Source: a bacterium M00.F.Ca.ET.205.01.1.1
Lineage (GTDB): Bacteria > Pseudomonadota > Alphaproteobacteria > Rhizobiales > Rhizobiaceae
Direction of reading: 5' to 3'
NCBI GenBank assembly: GCA_004791255.1
Contig: SRUQ01000005.1
Span: 258,710-322,709, forward strand
Length of the DNA stretch: 64,000 nucleotides
A program made the position numbers and the translations under genes. Below, in pieces: positions 8,182 to 16,983 of this stretch; position 1 is the stretch's first letter, and every line of letters begins with the position of its first letter. The notes under the pieces were generated by a model. The model ran no database searches, was not told the DNA's origin, and worked only from the letters and a program-made list of their open reading frames with translations.

Positions 8182-9233
8182 CCGCCAAGACCTTCGAACT
8201 CGCCCCTGGTTACACCATCTCGCGCGTCATTCGCGGCGGCTGGCAGCTGGCCGGCGGCCATGGCGCGATCGATCGCGAGCAGGCGGTGGCCGATTTGATC
8301 GCCACCTTCGATGCCGGCATCTGGACCTATGATTGCGCCGATATCTACACCGGCGTCGAGGAACTGATCGGCGCCGCGCGCCTGCGGCTGGCAGGCGAGC
8401 GCGGTCTCGACGCCGCCGCCAGGATGAAGGTGCACACCAAGCTGGTGCCCGACCTCGAACGGTTGGCCACCATCAGCCGCGACTATATCAGGGGCATCGT
8501 CGACCAGTCGCTGCGCAGGCTGAAGACCGAGCGCATCGACCTCGTCCAGTTCCACTGGTGGGACTATGCTCAGCCGCGCTATGTCGACGCGATGGGCTGG
8601 CTCGACGAGTTACGGCGCGAGGGCAAGGTGCGCAATCTCGGCACCACCAATTTCGACACGCCGCGGCTCGCCGAAATCCTCGCCGCCGGCATTCCGCTGG
8701 TCAGCCAGCAATTGCAATATTCGGTGCTCGACCAGCGGCCGGCCGGCAGCCTTGCCGCACTCGCGGCGAAGAACGGCGTCAGCTTCCTCTGCTACGGCTC
8801 GGTCGCCGGCGGCTTCCTCAGCGATCGATGGCTGGGAGCTGCCGAACCGGCGACGCCGCTCGAAAACCGCTCGCTGGTCAAATACAAGCTGATCATCGAC
8901 GATTTCGGCGGCTGGGACCTGTTCCAGCAATTGCTGCGGGCGCTGAAAGCCGTCGGCGATCGCCATGGCGTCGACATCGCCACCATCGCCAGCGCCTGGG
9001 TGCTGACGCAGCCGCACGTCGCCGCCGTCATCGTCGGCGCGCGCAACCAGGCGCATGCGCTGGCCAACGCGAAAATCATGGATGTCGCGCTGAGCGCCGA
9101 CGACAAGGCGGCGATCGGCGCGGTGATCGCCAGGGGTCACGGACTGGAAGGCGACGTCTACACGCTCGAGCGCGACCGCCATGGCCGCCACGGTTCGATC
9201 ATGCACTACAATCTGAATGCAGGCCGGACATGA
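8178..9233 (+). CDS. Aldo/keto reductase
   Basis: 351 residues from the ATG at 8178, which overlaps the preceding stop as ATGA; the frame is open further upstream but those codons lie in the preceding gene. The AKR catalytic tetrad is visible: Asp52 and Tyr57 (TYDCADIYTG), Lys88 (VHTKLVP) and His126 (LVQFHWWDY). A (beta/alpha)8 NAD(P)H-dependent oxidoreductase acting on an aldehyde, ketone or sugar alcohol is expected. The unusual HWWDY after the histidine and a long C-terminal extension with RHGRHGS set it apart from classical aldose reductases. Substrate unknown. Confidence 0.85.
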   Translation: MTAKTFELAPGYTISRVIRGGWQLAGGHGAIDREQAVADLIATFDAGIWTYDCADIYTGVEELIGAARLRLAGERGLDAAARMKVHTKLVPDLERLATISRDYIRGIVDQSLRRLKTERIDLVQFHWWDYAQPRYVDAMGWLDELRREGKVRNLGTTNFDTPRLAEILAAGIPLVSQQLQYSVLDQRPAGSLAALAAKNGVSFLCYGSVAGGFLSDRWLGAAEPATPLENRSLVKYKLIIDDFGGWDLFQQLLRALKAVGDRHGVDIATIASAWVLTQPHVAAVIVGARNQAHALANAKIMDVALSADDKAAIGAVIARGHGLEGDVYTLERDRHGRHGSIMHYNLNAGRT

Positions 9234-9667
9234 GCGCCATGAACCGAGAGGCCTCGCTGTTTTCCCGCGCCAGCGCGGAAGTCGTCGATCTGCATCGCTT
9301 CTTCGTCGACTGGTTCGTCACCGCGCGCGCCGACACGGTCGATTTCGGCCGTTTCGAGGCCGTCATGGGCGAGGGCTTGACCATGGTCGCGCCGGGTGGA
9401 GCGATCCTCGATCGCGATGCGGTCGTCGACCATGTCAGGCAAAGCCGCGCGACTTGCGATGACGGCTTTGCCATCTCGATCGAGGACATCCGGCCCGGCT
9501 GGCAAACCGACGACATGATCGTCGTCCTCTACATCGAGGCGCAACTCCGTGGCGGCAAGCACAGCCGCCGTCAGTCGAGCGCCGTCTTCACCACCAGTTC
9601 ATCGGCGCCCAACGGCGTCGAATGGCGGCATCTGCATGAGACCTGGCTGCAGGTGCCGGAACGCTGA
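9230..9667 (+). CDS. SnoaL/DUF4440-like small protein
   Basis: 145 residues from the ATG at 9230, overlapping the aldo/keto reductase stop. The layout (N-terminal helix EVVDLHRFFVDWFVTARAD, a mid region GAILDRDAVVDHVRQS, and C-terminal strands ending SSSAPNGVEWRHLHETWLQV) matches the cone-shaped alpha+beta NTF2/SnoaL-like fold. Such proteins are cyclases, isomerases or non-enzymatic binders. No diagnostic catalytic pair can be claimed. It is the last small gene before the ABC binding protein, 49 bp downstream. Confidence 0.6.
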   Translation: MSAMNREASLFSRASAEVVDLHRFFVDWFVTARADTVDFGRFEAVMGEGLTMVAPGGAILDRDAVVDHVRQSRATCDDGFAISIEDIRPGWQTDDMIVVLYIEAQLRGGKHSRRQSSAVFTTSSSAPNGVEWRHLHETWLQVPER

Positions 9668-9716
9668 ACAGGCTCCAGAGATCAAACGACAGTCTGACAA
9701 CTCAAGGGGAACAACA

Positions 9717-10976
9717 ATGAGAAACACGATACTCCAACTCACCACCGCGCTCGCTCTCGTCACGATGGCCGGTGCGGCCCAGGCCGCCGATTGCAAGATC
9801 ACCGTCGGTCTCGTCATGGAACTGACCGGCCCGGCCGGCGAATACGGCCAGGCCGGGGCCAAGTCGGTCGAAATGGCCTTCCGCGACATCAATGCCGCCG
9901 GCGGCGTGCGCGGCTGCGACCTCGTCACCGATACGCGTGACAGCCAGAGCCAGGGCAACATCGCCGTCGATGCCGCGACCCAGCTTGTCCAGGTCAAGAA
10001 GGTGCCGGTCATCATCGGCGGCATCATCTCGTCCGTCTCGATCCCGATCCTCACCTCGGTCACCGCGCCGGCCAAGATCGTCCAGGTGTCGCCCGCCTCG
10101 TCCTCGCCGACGCTGACCGCGCTCGGCCGTGACGGCAAGACCAACGGCATCTTCTTCCGCACCATCACTTCGGATGCGCTGCAAGGTGTCGCCGCCGCCA
10201 AATACGCCATCGACAAGGGCTTCAAGAAGCTGTCGATCATCCACGTCAACAACGACTTCGGCGTCAACATGGTGGCCGAATTCTCGCGCGCCTACAAAGC
10301 GCTCGGCGGGACCATCGTCTCCGATACGCCCTACAACGAAAAGCAGTCGAGCTATGCCTCGGAAGTTACGGCGGCAATGGCCGGCGAGCCGGACGGCCTC
10401 TATCTCGTCAGCACGCCGGTCGATGGCGCCACCGTCGCCCGCACCTGGATATCGCAGGGCGGCGTGCAGAAATTCCTGCTCAATGACGGCATGAACAGCC
10501 CCGACTTCATCGACTCCGTCGGCGCCGATTATCTCAAGGACGCCTATGGCACATCGTCGGGCACCAGCCCGACGGCCTCCACCGACTATTTCACCAAGAA
10601 CTACAAGGAATTCTCCGGCATCGAACCGTCCAATCCGGCGGCCGATCGTTCCTATGATGCCGGCGCCATCGTCGGCCTGGCCATCGCCATTGCCGGCTCC
10701 GAGGATCCGGCCAAGATCAAGGATGCCATGTACAAGGCGGTCGATCCCGCCGGCACGCCGATCTTTGCCGGCAAGGAAGAGTTCGCCAAGGCGCTCGGCC
10801 TGATCAAGGACGGCAAGCCGATCCGCTATGAAGGCGTCATCGGTCCGGTTGCCTTCGACAAGTTTGGCGACATCACCGGCCCCTTCCGCCTGTGGAAGAT
10901 CGTCGACGGCAAGGTGACGACCGACGGTGAAATGACCACCGACGACGTCAACGCCCTGCAGGCCAAGCTGCAGTAA
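9717..10976 (+). CDS. Branched-chain-type ABC transporter periplasmic binding protein (LivK family)
   Basis: 419 residues. A classical signal peptide occupies residues 1-23, with the predicted cut after AQA before ADCKITVG. It starts at an ATG preceded by an AAGGGGA ribosome site; upstream in-frame codons belong to the previous gene. The mature protein is a type I periplasmic binding fold (ELTGPAGEYGQAGAKSVEMAFRDINAAGGV). It should deliver the substrate to LivHM/LivGF encoded at 3053-6490, which lack their own binding protein gene. A strong hairpin follows the stop. Confidence 0.88.
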   Translation: MRNTILQLTTALALVTMAGAAQAADCKITVGLVMELTGPAGEYGQAGAKSVEMAFRDINAAGGVRGCDLVTDTRDSQSQGNIAVDAATQLVQVKKVPVIIGGIISSVSIPILTSVTAPAKIVQVSPASSSPTLTALGRDGKTNGIFFRTITSDALQGVAAAKYAIDKGFKKLSIIHVNNDFGVNMVAEFSRAYKALGGTIVSDTPYNEKQSSYASEVTAAMAGEPDGLYLVSTPVDGATVARTWISQGGVQKFLLNDGMNSPDFIDSVGADYLKDAYGTSSGTSPTASTDYFTKNYKEFSGIEPSNPAADRSYDAGAIVGLAIAIAGSEDPAKIKDAMYKAVDPAGTPIFAGKEEFAKALGLIKDGKPIRYEGVIGPVAFDKFGDITGPFRLWKIVDGKVTTDGEMTTDDVNALQAKLQ

Positions 10977-10989
10977 TCCGCGACCCTTG

Positions 10990-11021
10990 CCCGGCATCGA
11001 TCCCCTGGATTCGATGCCGGG
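10990..11021. terminator. Perfect 11-bp hairpin between convergent genes
   Basis: CCCGGCATCGA and TCGATGCCGGG form a perfect 11-bp stem around a 10-nt loop, 14 bp after the binding-protein stop and just before the convergent sulfatase stop. The T-run after it is short (AACTTTAC), so it may act as a weak bidirectional terminator or as an mRNA 3'-end stabiliser. Confidence 0.6.
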
Positions 11022-11026
11022 TAACT

Positions 11027-12688
11027 TTACTCCCTGGGCTGGCGCGACAGCCAGAGCCGTCGAGCCTCGTGCTGCTCGGCAAGTTCGGCCTCGTCCCAGT
11101 AACCGATCAGCACGCCGGGACCGATCAGCGGATCGAAGTGGCGCATCTTGTCGTCGTTCTCCGTCAGCCATTCCTCGGCAACAGTGATGCGGTTGTTCGG
11201 CGTCGCCATCCAGTGGAACAGCGCCTGCCGCAGGCGGTCGATCTCGCCGGCGGCCGATGCGTCGGTGCCGAGATCGCAGAGTTCGCCGGGGTCGCCGCCG
11301 AGATCGAAGAGCATCGGCGCCAATCCTTCGCCATGGATCAGTTTGAAGCGGCCGTCGGTGATCATGTAGAGCTTGCAGTCGGACACCGGCATGGCGAGCT
11401 TCAGCCGCGCGGCATCGCCGCCATAGTCGTATTCGCTGATCGCGTAGCGGCGCCAGGTCACGCCTTCGCTTGCGAGCAGCGGCGACAGGGAACGGCCTTC
11501 GAGGATATGCGGCTTTGCCTTGCCGCCGAAATAGTCGAGGAAGGTGGGCGCGAGGTCGATCATTTCCACCAGCGCATCCGATGTCGTGCCGCGCGTCGCA
11601 TCGGCCTCGCGGCGCGGATCGTAGACGATCATAGGCACCTTGGCCGCGACATCGTGGAACAGATATTTTTCGCCAAGCCAATGGTCGCCGAGATAGTCGC
11701 CATGGTCCGACGTGAACACCACCATGGTGCTGTCGAACAGGCGGCGCTCCGCCATGAATTCGAACAGCTTTCCAAGCTGGTCGTCGACCTGCCTGATCAG
11801 GCCCATATAGCAGGGGATGACCCGCTCGCGGACCTCGTCGCGGGAGAAGTTCCGGGAGTAGCGCTCCTGCTGGAAGGCCTCGTAGATCGGGTTGGGCGAG
11901 ACGCGCTCGGCCTCATCGCGCAGCGGCGGCTGGATATCGGCCTTGCCGTAAATGTCGTGATAGGGCGCCGGCACGATGTAGGGCCAGTGCGGCTTGATGA
12001 AGGACAGATGCGCGCACCAGGTTTCGCCCTTGGCCTCGGCCTCCTCGATAAAGCGCATGGCGCGGCGCGTCATGTAGGGTGTCTCGGAATGCTCTTCGGG
12101 AATCCGGGCCGGCTTGTCGGCATGGACGAGCAGCCAGCCGTTGAAGTTTTCGCCATCCTCGCCTTCGCCGGAATTCGCCCAGTGCTCCCACGGATTGTCG
12201 GCATCGAAGCCGTGCGCGCGCAGATAGCTGTCATAGGCCGGATCGGGATCGTAGGCGGATGAAGGGTGAAGCCCGTCATCACGTTCGAACGGCTCGAAGC
12301 CGCATTCGGCGACACGCACGCCGATGATGGAGCTCCTGTCGATGCCGAGGCGCTGCATGCCTTCCTCGTCCGCCCGCATATGCGTCTTGCCGATCAGCGC
12401 GCAGCGCACGCCGACCTCGCGCAGATGATCGCCAAGCGTCGGCTCGCCGACCCTCAGCGGCACGCCATTCTGAGTGGACCCATGCGAGCGGACATAGCGC
12501 CCGGTATAGGCGCTCATGCGCGAGGGGCCGCACACGGTCGACTGGACATAGGCATTGGTGAAGCGCACGCCCCGGCTCGCCAGCCGGTCGATGTTCGGTG
12601 TCTTCAGGCTCTTGTGCCCGGCGCAGCCCAGATAGTCGAAGCGGAGCTGGTCGCACATGATGAAAAGCACGTTACGGCGGTCGGTCAT
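11027..12688 (-). CDS. Sulfatase / phosphonate monoester hydrolase family enzyme (Cys-type, formylglycine)
   Basis: 553 residues of the alkaline-phosphatase superfamily. The N-terminal metal site reads NVLFIMCDQLRFDYLG (Asp13). The formylglycine motif C-x-P-x-R is present as CGPSR, Cys53 to Arg57, and needs activation by a formylglycine-generating enzyme. Further metal ligands are in FTSDHGDYLGDH. There is no signal peptide, so it is cytoplasmic, like rhizobial phosphonate monoester hydrolases and choline sulfatase. The gene follows the aldehyde dehydrogenase by 65 bp on the same strand and may be the tail of the PcaQ-linked operon, hydrolysing a sulfate or phosphate ester of the imported compound. 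Specificity cannot be told. Confidence 0.82.
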   Translation of the reverse strand: MTDRRNVLFIMCDQLRFDYLGCAGHKSLKTPNIDRLASRGVRFTNAYVQSTVCGPSRMSAYTGRYVRSHGSTQNGVPLRVGEPTLGDHLREVGVRCALIGKTHMRADEEGMQRLGIDRSSIIGVRVAECGFEPFERDDGLHPSSAYDPDPAYDSYLRAHGFDADNPWEHWANSGEGEDGENFNGWLLVHADKPARIPEEHSETPYMTRRAMRFIEEAEAKGETWCAHLSFIKPHWPYIVPAPYHDIYGKADIQPPLRDEAERVSPNPIYEAFQQERYSRNFSRDEVRERVIPCYMGLIRQVDDQLGKLFEFMAERRLFDSTMVVFTSDHGDYLGDHWLGEKYLFHDVAAKVPMIVYDPRREADATRGTTSDALVEMIDLAPTFLDYFGGKAKPHILEGRSLSPLLASEGVTWRRYAISEYDYGGDAARLKLAMPVSDCKLYMITDGRFKLIHGEGLAPMLFDLGGDPGELCDLGTDASAAGEIDRLRQALFHWMATPNNRITVAEEWLTENDDKMRHFDPLIGPGVLIGYWDEAELAEQHEARRLWLSRQPRE

Positions 12689-12753
12689 GGCATGACCGTA
12701 TAGCGGCTCTCCACCGACCGGTAGTGCCAGAACAGCCAGCGCTCTCCAGAGCG

Positions 12754-14199
12754 TCAGAATGGATAATGCTGGCCCGGATCCTCGATCGTCAGCCAGCGCA
12801 GATCGGTAAACTCGGCGATAGAGGCCTTGCCGCCGAAGCGGCCATAGCCCGAGCCTTTGACGCCGCCGAACGGCATCTGCGCCTCGTCGCCGACCGTTGG
12901 TCCGTTGATGTGGCAGATGCCGGACTGGATGCGGGCGGCGATCGCCATGGCGCGGCGGATGTCGCGGCTGAAGACGGCGGACGACAGGCCGTATTCGGTA
13001 TCGTTGGCGACACGCACCGCCTCGTCCTCGCCCTTGACGCGGATCACCGGCTTCACCGGGCCGAAGGATTCTTCGGCATAGACGCGCATGGCCGGCGTGA
13101 CATGGTCGAGCAGCGTCGCCTCCACCACCGTGCCGCTGCGCTTGCCGCCGGCGACGAGCCTGGCGCCCTTGGCGACCGCGTCAGTGACGAGTTCCTCCAT
13201 CTTGTCGGCGGCCTGGCTGCTGATCAGTGATCCGAGCACGACATGACCGCGTGGATCGCCGGCCGGCAGTTGCGAGGCGCGGGCGGCGAGTTTGGCGACG
13301 AATTCATCGGCGACCGTTTCATCGACGATCAATCGCTCGGTCGACATGCAGATCTGGCCCTGATGCATGAAAGCGCCGAAGGTCGCCGCGTTGACCGCCG
13401 CATCGATGTCGGCATCGTCAAGCACAATGAGCGGCGCCTTGCCGCCGAGCTCCAGCAGCGCCGGCTTGAGGTGCCGGCCGGCAAGCTGGGCGATGATCCG
13501 GCCGACCTTGGTCGAGCCGGTGAAATTGACGCGCTTGACCGCGGGATGCGCGACAAGCGTTTCGACAATGCCGGCAGCGTCCCTCGGATCATTGGTGACG
13601 ACATTGATGACGCCCTTCGGCAGGCCGGCCTCGACCAGCACCTGGCCGATCAGCCGGTGCGTGCCCGGGCACATTTCGGAGGCCTTCAGCACCACGGTGT
13701 TGCCGCAGGCGAGCGGCATCGCCACGGCACGGGTGCCGAGAATGACCGGCGCGTTCCACGGCGCGATGCCGAGGCAGACGCCGGCCGGCTGGCGGATCGC
13801 CATGGCCAGCGTGCCCGGCTTGTCGGACGGAATGACCTCACCCGAAATCTGCGTCGTCATGGCGGCCGCTTCACGCAACATGTTGGCTGCCAGCATGACG
13901 TTGAAGCCGGCCCAGGGGCCGGTGGCGCCGGTTTCTTCCATCATAAGCCTGGTGAAGTCGCCGACCTTGGAGGCCATGACATCAGCCGCCTTCAACAGCA
14001 GCGTGCGGCGCTCGCCGGGTCCGGTCTTCGACCAGGTCGCAAAGGCAGCTGCGGCGGCTTCGACGGCGGCGTTGGCGTCGGCGATGCTGGCTGCGGCAGC
14101 GCGCGTTGCGAGCTTGCCGGTGAAAGGGTCGAGCCGCTCGTAGGAAGCCTTGCCGGTGGCCGCCCTTTCGTCGCCGTCGATCAGAAGTCCGATGTCCAT
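12754..14199 (-). CDS. NAD(P)-dependent aldehyde dehydrogenase, aromatic-aldehyde type
   Basis: 481 residues from the ATG at 14199. ALDH landmarks: Asn149 in IAPWNAP, Lys172, Glu250 in LLELGGKAP and catalytic Cys284 in GQICMST. The ending GVKGSGYGRFGGKASIAEFTDLRWLTIED resembles vanillin, salicylaldehyde and coniferyl-aldehyde dehydrogenases. It follows a coniferyl-alcohol-dehydrogenase-like SDR by 41 bp and an aromatic-type ABC importer under a PcaQ box. Oxidation of a lignin-derived aldehyde (coniferaldehyde, vanillin or 4-hydroxybenzaldehyde) to the acid is therefore the preferred reading; the exact aldehyde is inference. Confidence 0.85.
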   Translation of the reverse strand: MDIGLLIDGDERAATGKASYERLDPFTGKLATRAAAASIADANAAVEAAAAAFATWSKTGPGERRTLLLKAADVMASKVGDFTRLMMEETGATGPWAGFNVMLAANMLREAAAMTTQISGEVIPSDKPGTLAMAIRQPAGVCLGIAPWNAPVILGTRAVAMPLACGNTVVLKASEMCPGTHRLIGQVLVEAGLPKGVINVVTNDPRDAAGIVETLVAHPAVKRVNFTGSTKVGRIIAQLAGRHLKPALLELGGKAPLIVLDDADIDAAVNAATFGAFMHQGQICMSTERLIVDETVADEFVAKLAARASQLPAGDPRGHVVLGSLISSQAADKMEELVTDAVAKGARLVAGGKRSGTVVEATLLDHVTPAMRVYAEESFGPVKPVIRVKGEDEAVRVANDTEYGLSSAVFSRDIRRAMAIAARIQSGICHINGPTVGDEAQMPFGGVKGSGYGRFGGKASIAEFTDLRWLTIEDPGQHYPF

Positions 14200-14240
14200 T
14201 GTTCTTTCCTTCGCTCTCGATGGATACGCACAGATTGGAA

Positions 14241-15032
14241 TTAGAAGCCGAGCACTTCGGCGTTGATGGATGCCTCGAGGCCGCCGTCGACCGGTACGTT
14301 GGCGCCGTTGACCCAGCGCGCGCCATCCGAGCACAGGAACAGCACGACCGGCGCGATGTCGCCCGAGGTGCCGGCGCGCCCGACACGGTCGATGTCGCTG
14401 TCGACGCGGGCGTCGCCAAGCACGCTGCGGAACTGTTTCAGGATCGGCGTCTCGACCGGGCCGGGGCTGACGGCATTGACGCGGATGCCGCGGCTCCTGA
14501 ACAGCTCCTGATGCGCGGCGCGCAAGGTCCACAACACCAGCAGTTCCTTGGAGACTGGATAGCTTTCCTCGTTCTTCACCTGGTGGTCGGCGACCACTTT
14601 GGCGACGTCGGGAAAGCCCTCGATGCCGGCCATCGAGGCGGCGCGGTTGATGTTGGCGCGCCAGCCATAGCCGGCGATCGAGGCGACGTTGACGATGGCG
14701 CCGCCTTCCCGAAGTCTGGGTGCGACCGCTTCGGAAAGCGCCCGCAGCCCGAAGAAATTGACGGCGAGCGTCGCCACCGCACCGGTGTTGCCGGAGAGCC
14801 CGGCGACATTGCAAAGCGCGTCGAAGCGCTGGGGCAGGCGCGCGACCAACTCATCGACGCCGGCCTTCGACGAGATGTCGGCGTTGACGAAACTGCCAAC
14901 CGGGGCCGCCGGCTCGCGCATGTCGACGCCGATGACATCGGCGCCGAGCTGCCCGGCCAGTTCGGCGGTGCGCGCGCCGATGCCGGAGGCGACACCGGTG
15001 ATGAGGATCGTCTTGCCAAAAAGCATGGTCAT
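14241..15032 (-). CDS. SDR-family oxidoreductase, coniferyl-alcohol dehydrogenase / 3-alpha-HSD-like
   Basis: 263 residues. The ATG at 15032 overlaps the livM stop as ATGA. The NAD site GVASGIG is at residues 13-19 and the catalytic triad is Ser118 (NVASIAG), Tyr158 and Lys162 (YPVSK). A long insertion before the catalytic tyrosine (about residues 125-157) and the ending PVDGGLEASIN are typical of the group containing 3-alpha-hydroxysteroid dehydrogenase and coniferyl-alcohol dehydrogenase. The adjacent aldehyde dehydrogenase would finish a two-step alcohol to acid oxidation. Coniferyl alcohol is the favoured substrate from context; other aryl or steroid alcohols are possible. Confidence 0.8.
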   Translation of the reverse strand: MTMLFGKTILITGVASGIGARTAELAGQLGADVIGVDMREPAAPVGSFVNADISSKAGVDELVARLPQRFDALCNVAGLSGNTGAVATLAVNFFGLRALSEAVAPRLREGGAIVNVASIAGYGWRANINRAASMAGIEGFPDVAKVVADHQVKNEESYPVSKELLVLWTLRAAHQELFRSRGIRVNAVSPGPVETPILKQFRSVLGDARVDSDIDRVGRAGTSGDIAPVVLFLCSDGARWVNGANVPVDGGLEASINAEVLGF

Positions 15033-16090
15033 GCCGTCTCCCGATCTGTCGTTGTGTGCTGCGGCTGCGTGTCGTTGCCGGCCGGATCCACCACATCTGT
15101 GGCAAGCCGCACGCGGTAGCCGACCGGCAGCAGGCGTAACCCGAACCGTTCCTCGATCGTGCCCCACAGGCCGCGCGGCAGGAACAGCGAGAACAGCACG
15201 GCAGTGGCGCCGAGGCCGACGAGGTACCAGACGCCGGCGCCGCCAAACCAGGTCTCGATGAGAAAGAACACCACCGCGCCCAGAATGGCGCCCTCGAAGG
15301 TGCCGATGCCGCCGACCAGCACCATGAAGATCATGTAGGCGGTCCACTGTACGTTGAAGTAGGTCTTCGGCTGGAAGGTGATCGACGTCGCCAGCCACAG
15401 CGCGCCGGCAATGCCGATGCCGAAGGCGGCAAGCACGAACAACAGCCGCTTGGTGCCGGTGACGCGCACGCCGACCGAGGCGGCGGCATCCTCATTGTCT
15501 CTGATGGCGCGGATGGCGGCGCCCGTGCTGCCGCGTAGCAGTCCGAACAGGATGGCGAGCAGGGCGGTCATCGAGGCCAGCGCCAGCCAGTAGATCGTCA
15601 GCCTGCGCGCCGATGCATCGTAGACGTTGAGCGAGATCAGCGACGTGCCGGTCTCGCCCTGCACCAGCCGGTCGAGATTGACCAGCAGATGCGTCAGCGC
15701 CGCGATCACCCACATGCCGATGGCGAACTCGCCATTCCTGAGCCGCAGCATGATCAGCGACAGCGGCCAGGAGACCGCGCCGACGATGATGCCCGAGGCA
15801 AAGAGCGCCAGGAACGGGTTGAGGCCGGCATCGGCAAGGCGGATGGCGAAATAGGCGCCGAGCCCGAAAAACACCTGCTGCCCAACCGAGACCAGGCCGC
15901 CGAAGCCGGCCAGCGCATTCCACATCGCCGCCAGGATCACATAGATGAACAGCGCCGTCATGCGGTCGACGGCGCCGGCCGAGAGGAACTGCGGAGCGAA
16001 GGCGAGCAGCGCGATGATGACGGCGACAGCGACCCCCGCAATGCGCGAGGTCGCGGTGCCGCGCTCGATGACGGGCGAAGCGGCGCTCAT
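15029..16090 (-). CDS. Branched-chain-type ABC permease (LivM), PcaQ-linked aromatic importer
   Basis: 353 residues from the ATG at 16090; the longer open frame runs through livH and is not used. It has about 9-10 hydrophobic segments, the LivM motif AGFGGLVSVGQQVFFGLGAY, the coupling loop AAIRAIRDNEDAAASVGV and VLVGGIGTFEGAILGA. The C-terminal extension of about 35 residues is hydrophilic. It overlaps both neighbours by 4 bp. Together with LivJ, G, F and H it should form a HAAT importer; in Sinorhizobium meliloti a transporter of this family under PcaQ takes up protocatechuate. Confidence 0.88.
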   Translation of the reverse strand: MSAASPVIERGTATSRIAGVAVAVIIALLAFAPQFLSAGAVDRMTALFIYVILAAMWNALAGFGGLVSVGQQVFFGLGAYFAIRLADAGLNPFLALFASGIIVGAVSWPLSLIMLRLRNGEFAIGMWVIAALTHLLVNLDRLVQGETGTSLISLNVYDASARRLTIYWLALASMTALLAILFGLLRGSTGAAIRAIRDNEDAAASVGVRVTGTKRLLFVLAAFGIGIAGALWLATSITFQPKTYFNVQWTAYMIFMVLVGGIGTFEGAILGAVVFFLIETWFGGAGVWYLVGLGATAVLFSLFLPRGLWGTIEERFGLRLLPVGYRVRLATDVVDPAGNDTQPQHTTTDRETA

Positions 16091-16983
16091 GACGCGCTCC
16101 GCGACGGCGGGTTGAACAGGCTGCGCAGGCTGAGGCCGGCCATGGAAAGCCGCACGAACAGCACGATGAGGAACACGGCGTGGCCGCCGATGAGAAAACC
16201 CTGCGGATGCACCTGTGCGCCGAGCGTCTGGGCGAGTGCCAGCACGATGCCGCCGATCAGCGTGCCCCACAGCGAACCGGCGCCACCGATGACGGCGGCC
16301 TCGAAGGCGAACAGCAATTGCGGTGTGCCGGCATAGGGATCGAAGGTGGCGCGCATGCCGAGGAAGGCGCCGGCGAGGCCGACCGTCACCAAGGCGATTG
16401 CCGCGGCAACAGCATTGGCACGGCGCGCATCGACGCCGACCAGCCCGGCCGTGTCGGGATCTTCCGAGGTGGCACGGATCGCGCGGCCGAGCCCGGTGCG
16501 GCTGAGGAAGAGCTGCAAGCCGCCAAGCAACACCACGGCGGCGAAGAACATGATCACCGCCAGCTTGCCGACATAGATGCTGCCCGGCCATTCCCAGGAA
16601 TCGTAGGACAGGCTGCCGATGAACGGCGCCAGCGAGCGCGTGTCGGCGCCGAACTGCTCGAACAGCATGTTGTCGATGACGATGGCGAGGCCGAAGGTGG
16701 TGAGGATCGGCAGCAGCGCCCCGCCGCGCGCGCTGCGCTCGAGCAGGAAGCGCTGCAGCGCCCAGCCGATGACAGCCATCAGCGGCAGCACGATGAGCAG
16801 GCCGGCAAACGGCGGTATATGGAAGCGCGAGGCGAGCCACCACAGCGCATAGGCCGAGAGCACTGCCAGGCTGCCATGGGCGAGGTTGATGATGCGCATC
16901 ACCGAAAACATGAAGGACAGGCCGCAAGCGATGAGCGCGTAGTAGCCGCCGAGCAGCACGCCCTGGATGATCTGGTTGCTCAT
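16087..16983 (-). CDS. Branched-chain-type ABC permease (LivH), PcaQ-linked aromatic importer
   Basis: 298 residues. It shows LivH features: LIACGLSFMFSVMRIINLAHGSL at the N-terminus and the coupling loop GRAIRATSEDPDTAGLVGVD. About eight membrane spans are likely. The start overlaps the livF stop and the stop overlaps the livM start, so the permease and ATPase genes are translationally coupled. It differs clearly from the LivH at 4027-4935, so the two transporters in this window are paralogous systems and not a recent duplication. Confidence 0.88.
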   Translation of the reverse strand: MSNQIIQGVLLGGYYALIACGLSFMFSVMRIINLAHGSLAVLSAYALWWLASRFHIPPFAGLLIVLPLMAVIGWALQRFLLERSARGGALLPILTTFGLAIVIDNMLFEQFGADTRSLAPFIGSLSYDSWEWPGSIYVGKLAVIMFFAAVVLLGGLQLFLSRTGLGRAIRATSEDPDTAGLVGVDARRANAVAAAIALVTVGLAGAFLGMRATFDPYAGTPQLLFAFEAAVIGGAGSLWGTLIGGIVLALAQTLGAQVHPQGFLIGGHAVFLIVLFVRLSMAGLSLRSLFNPPSRSAS

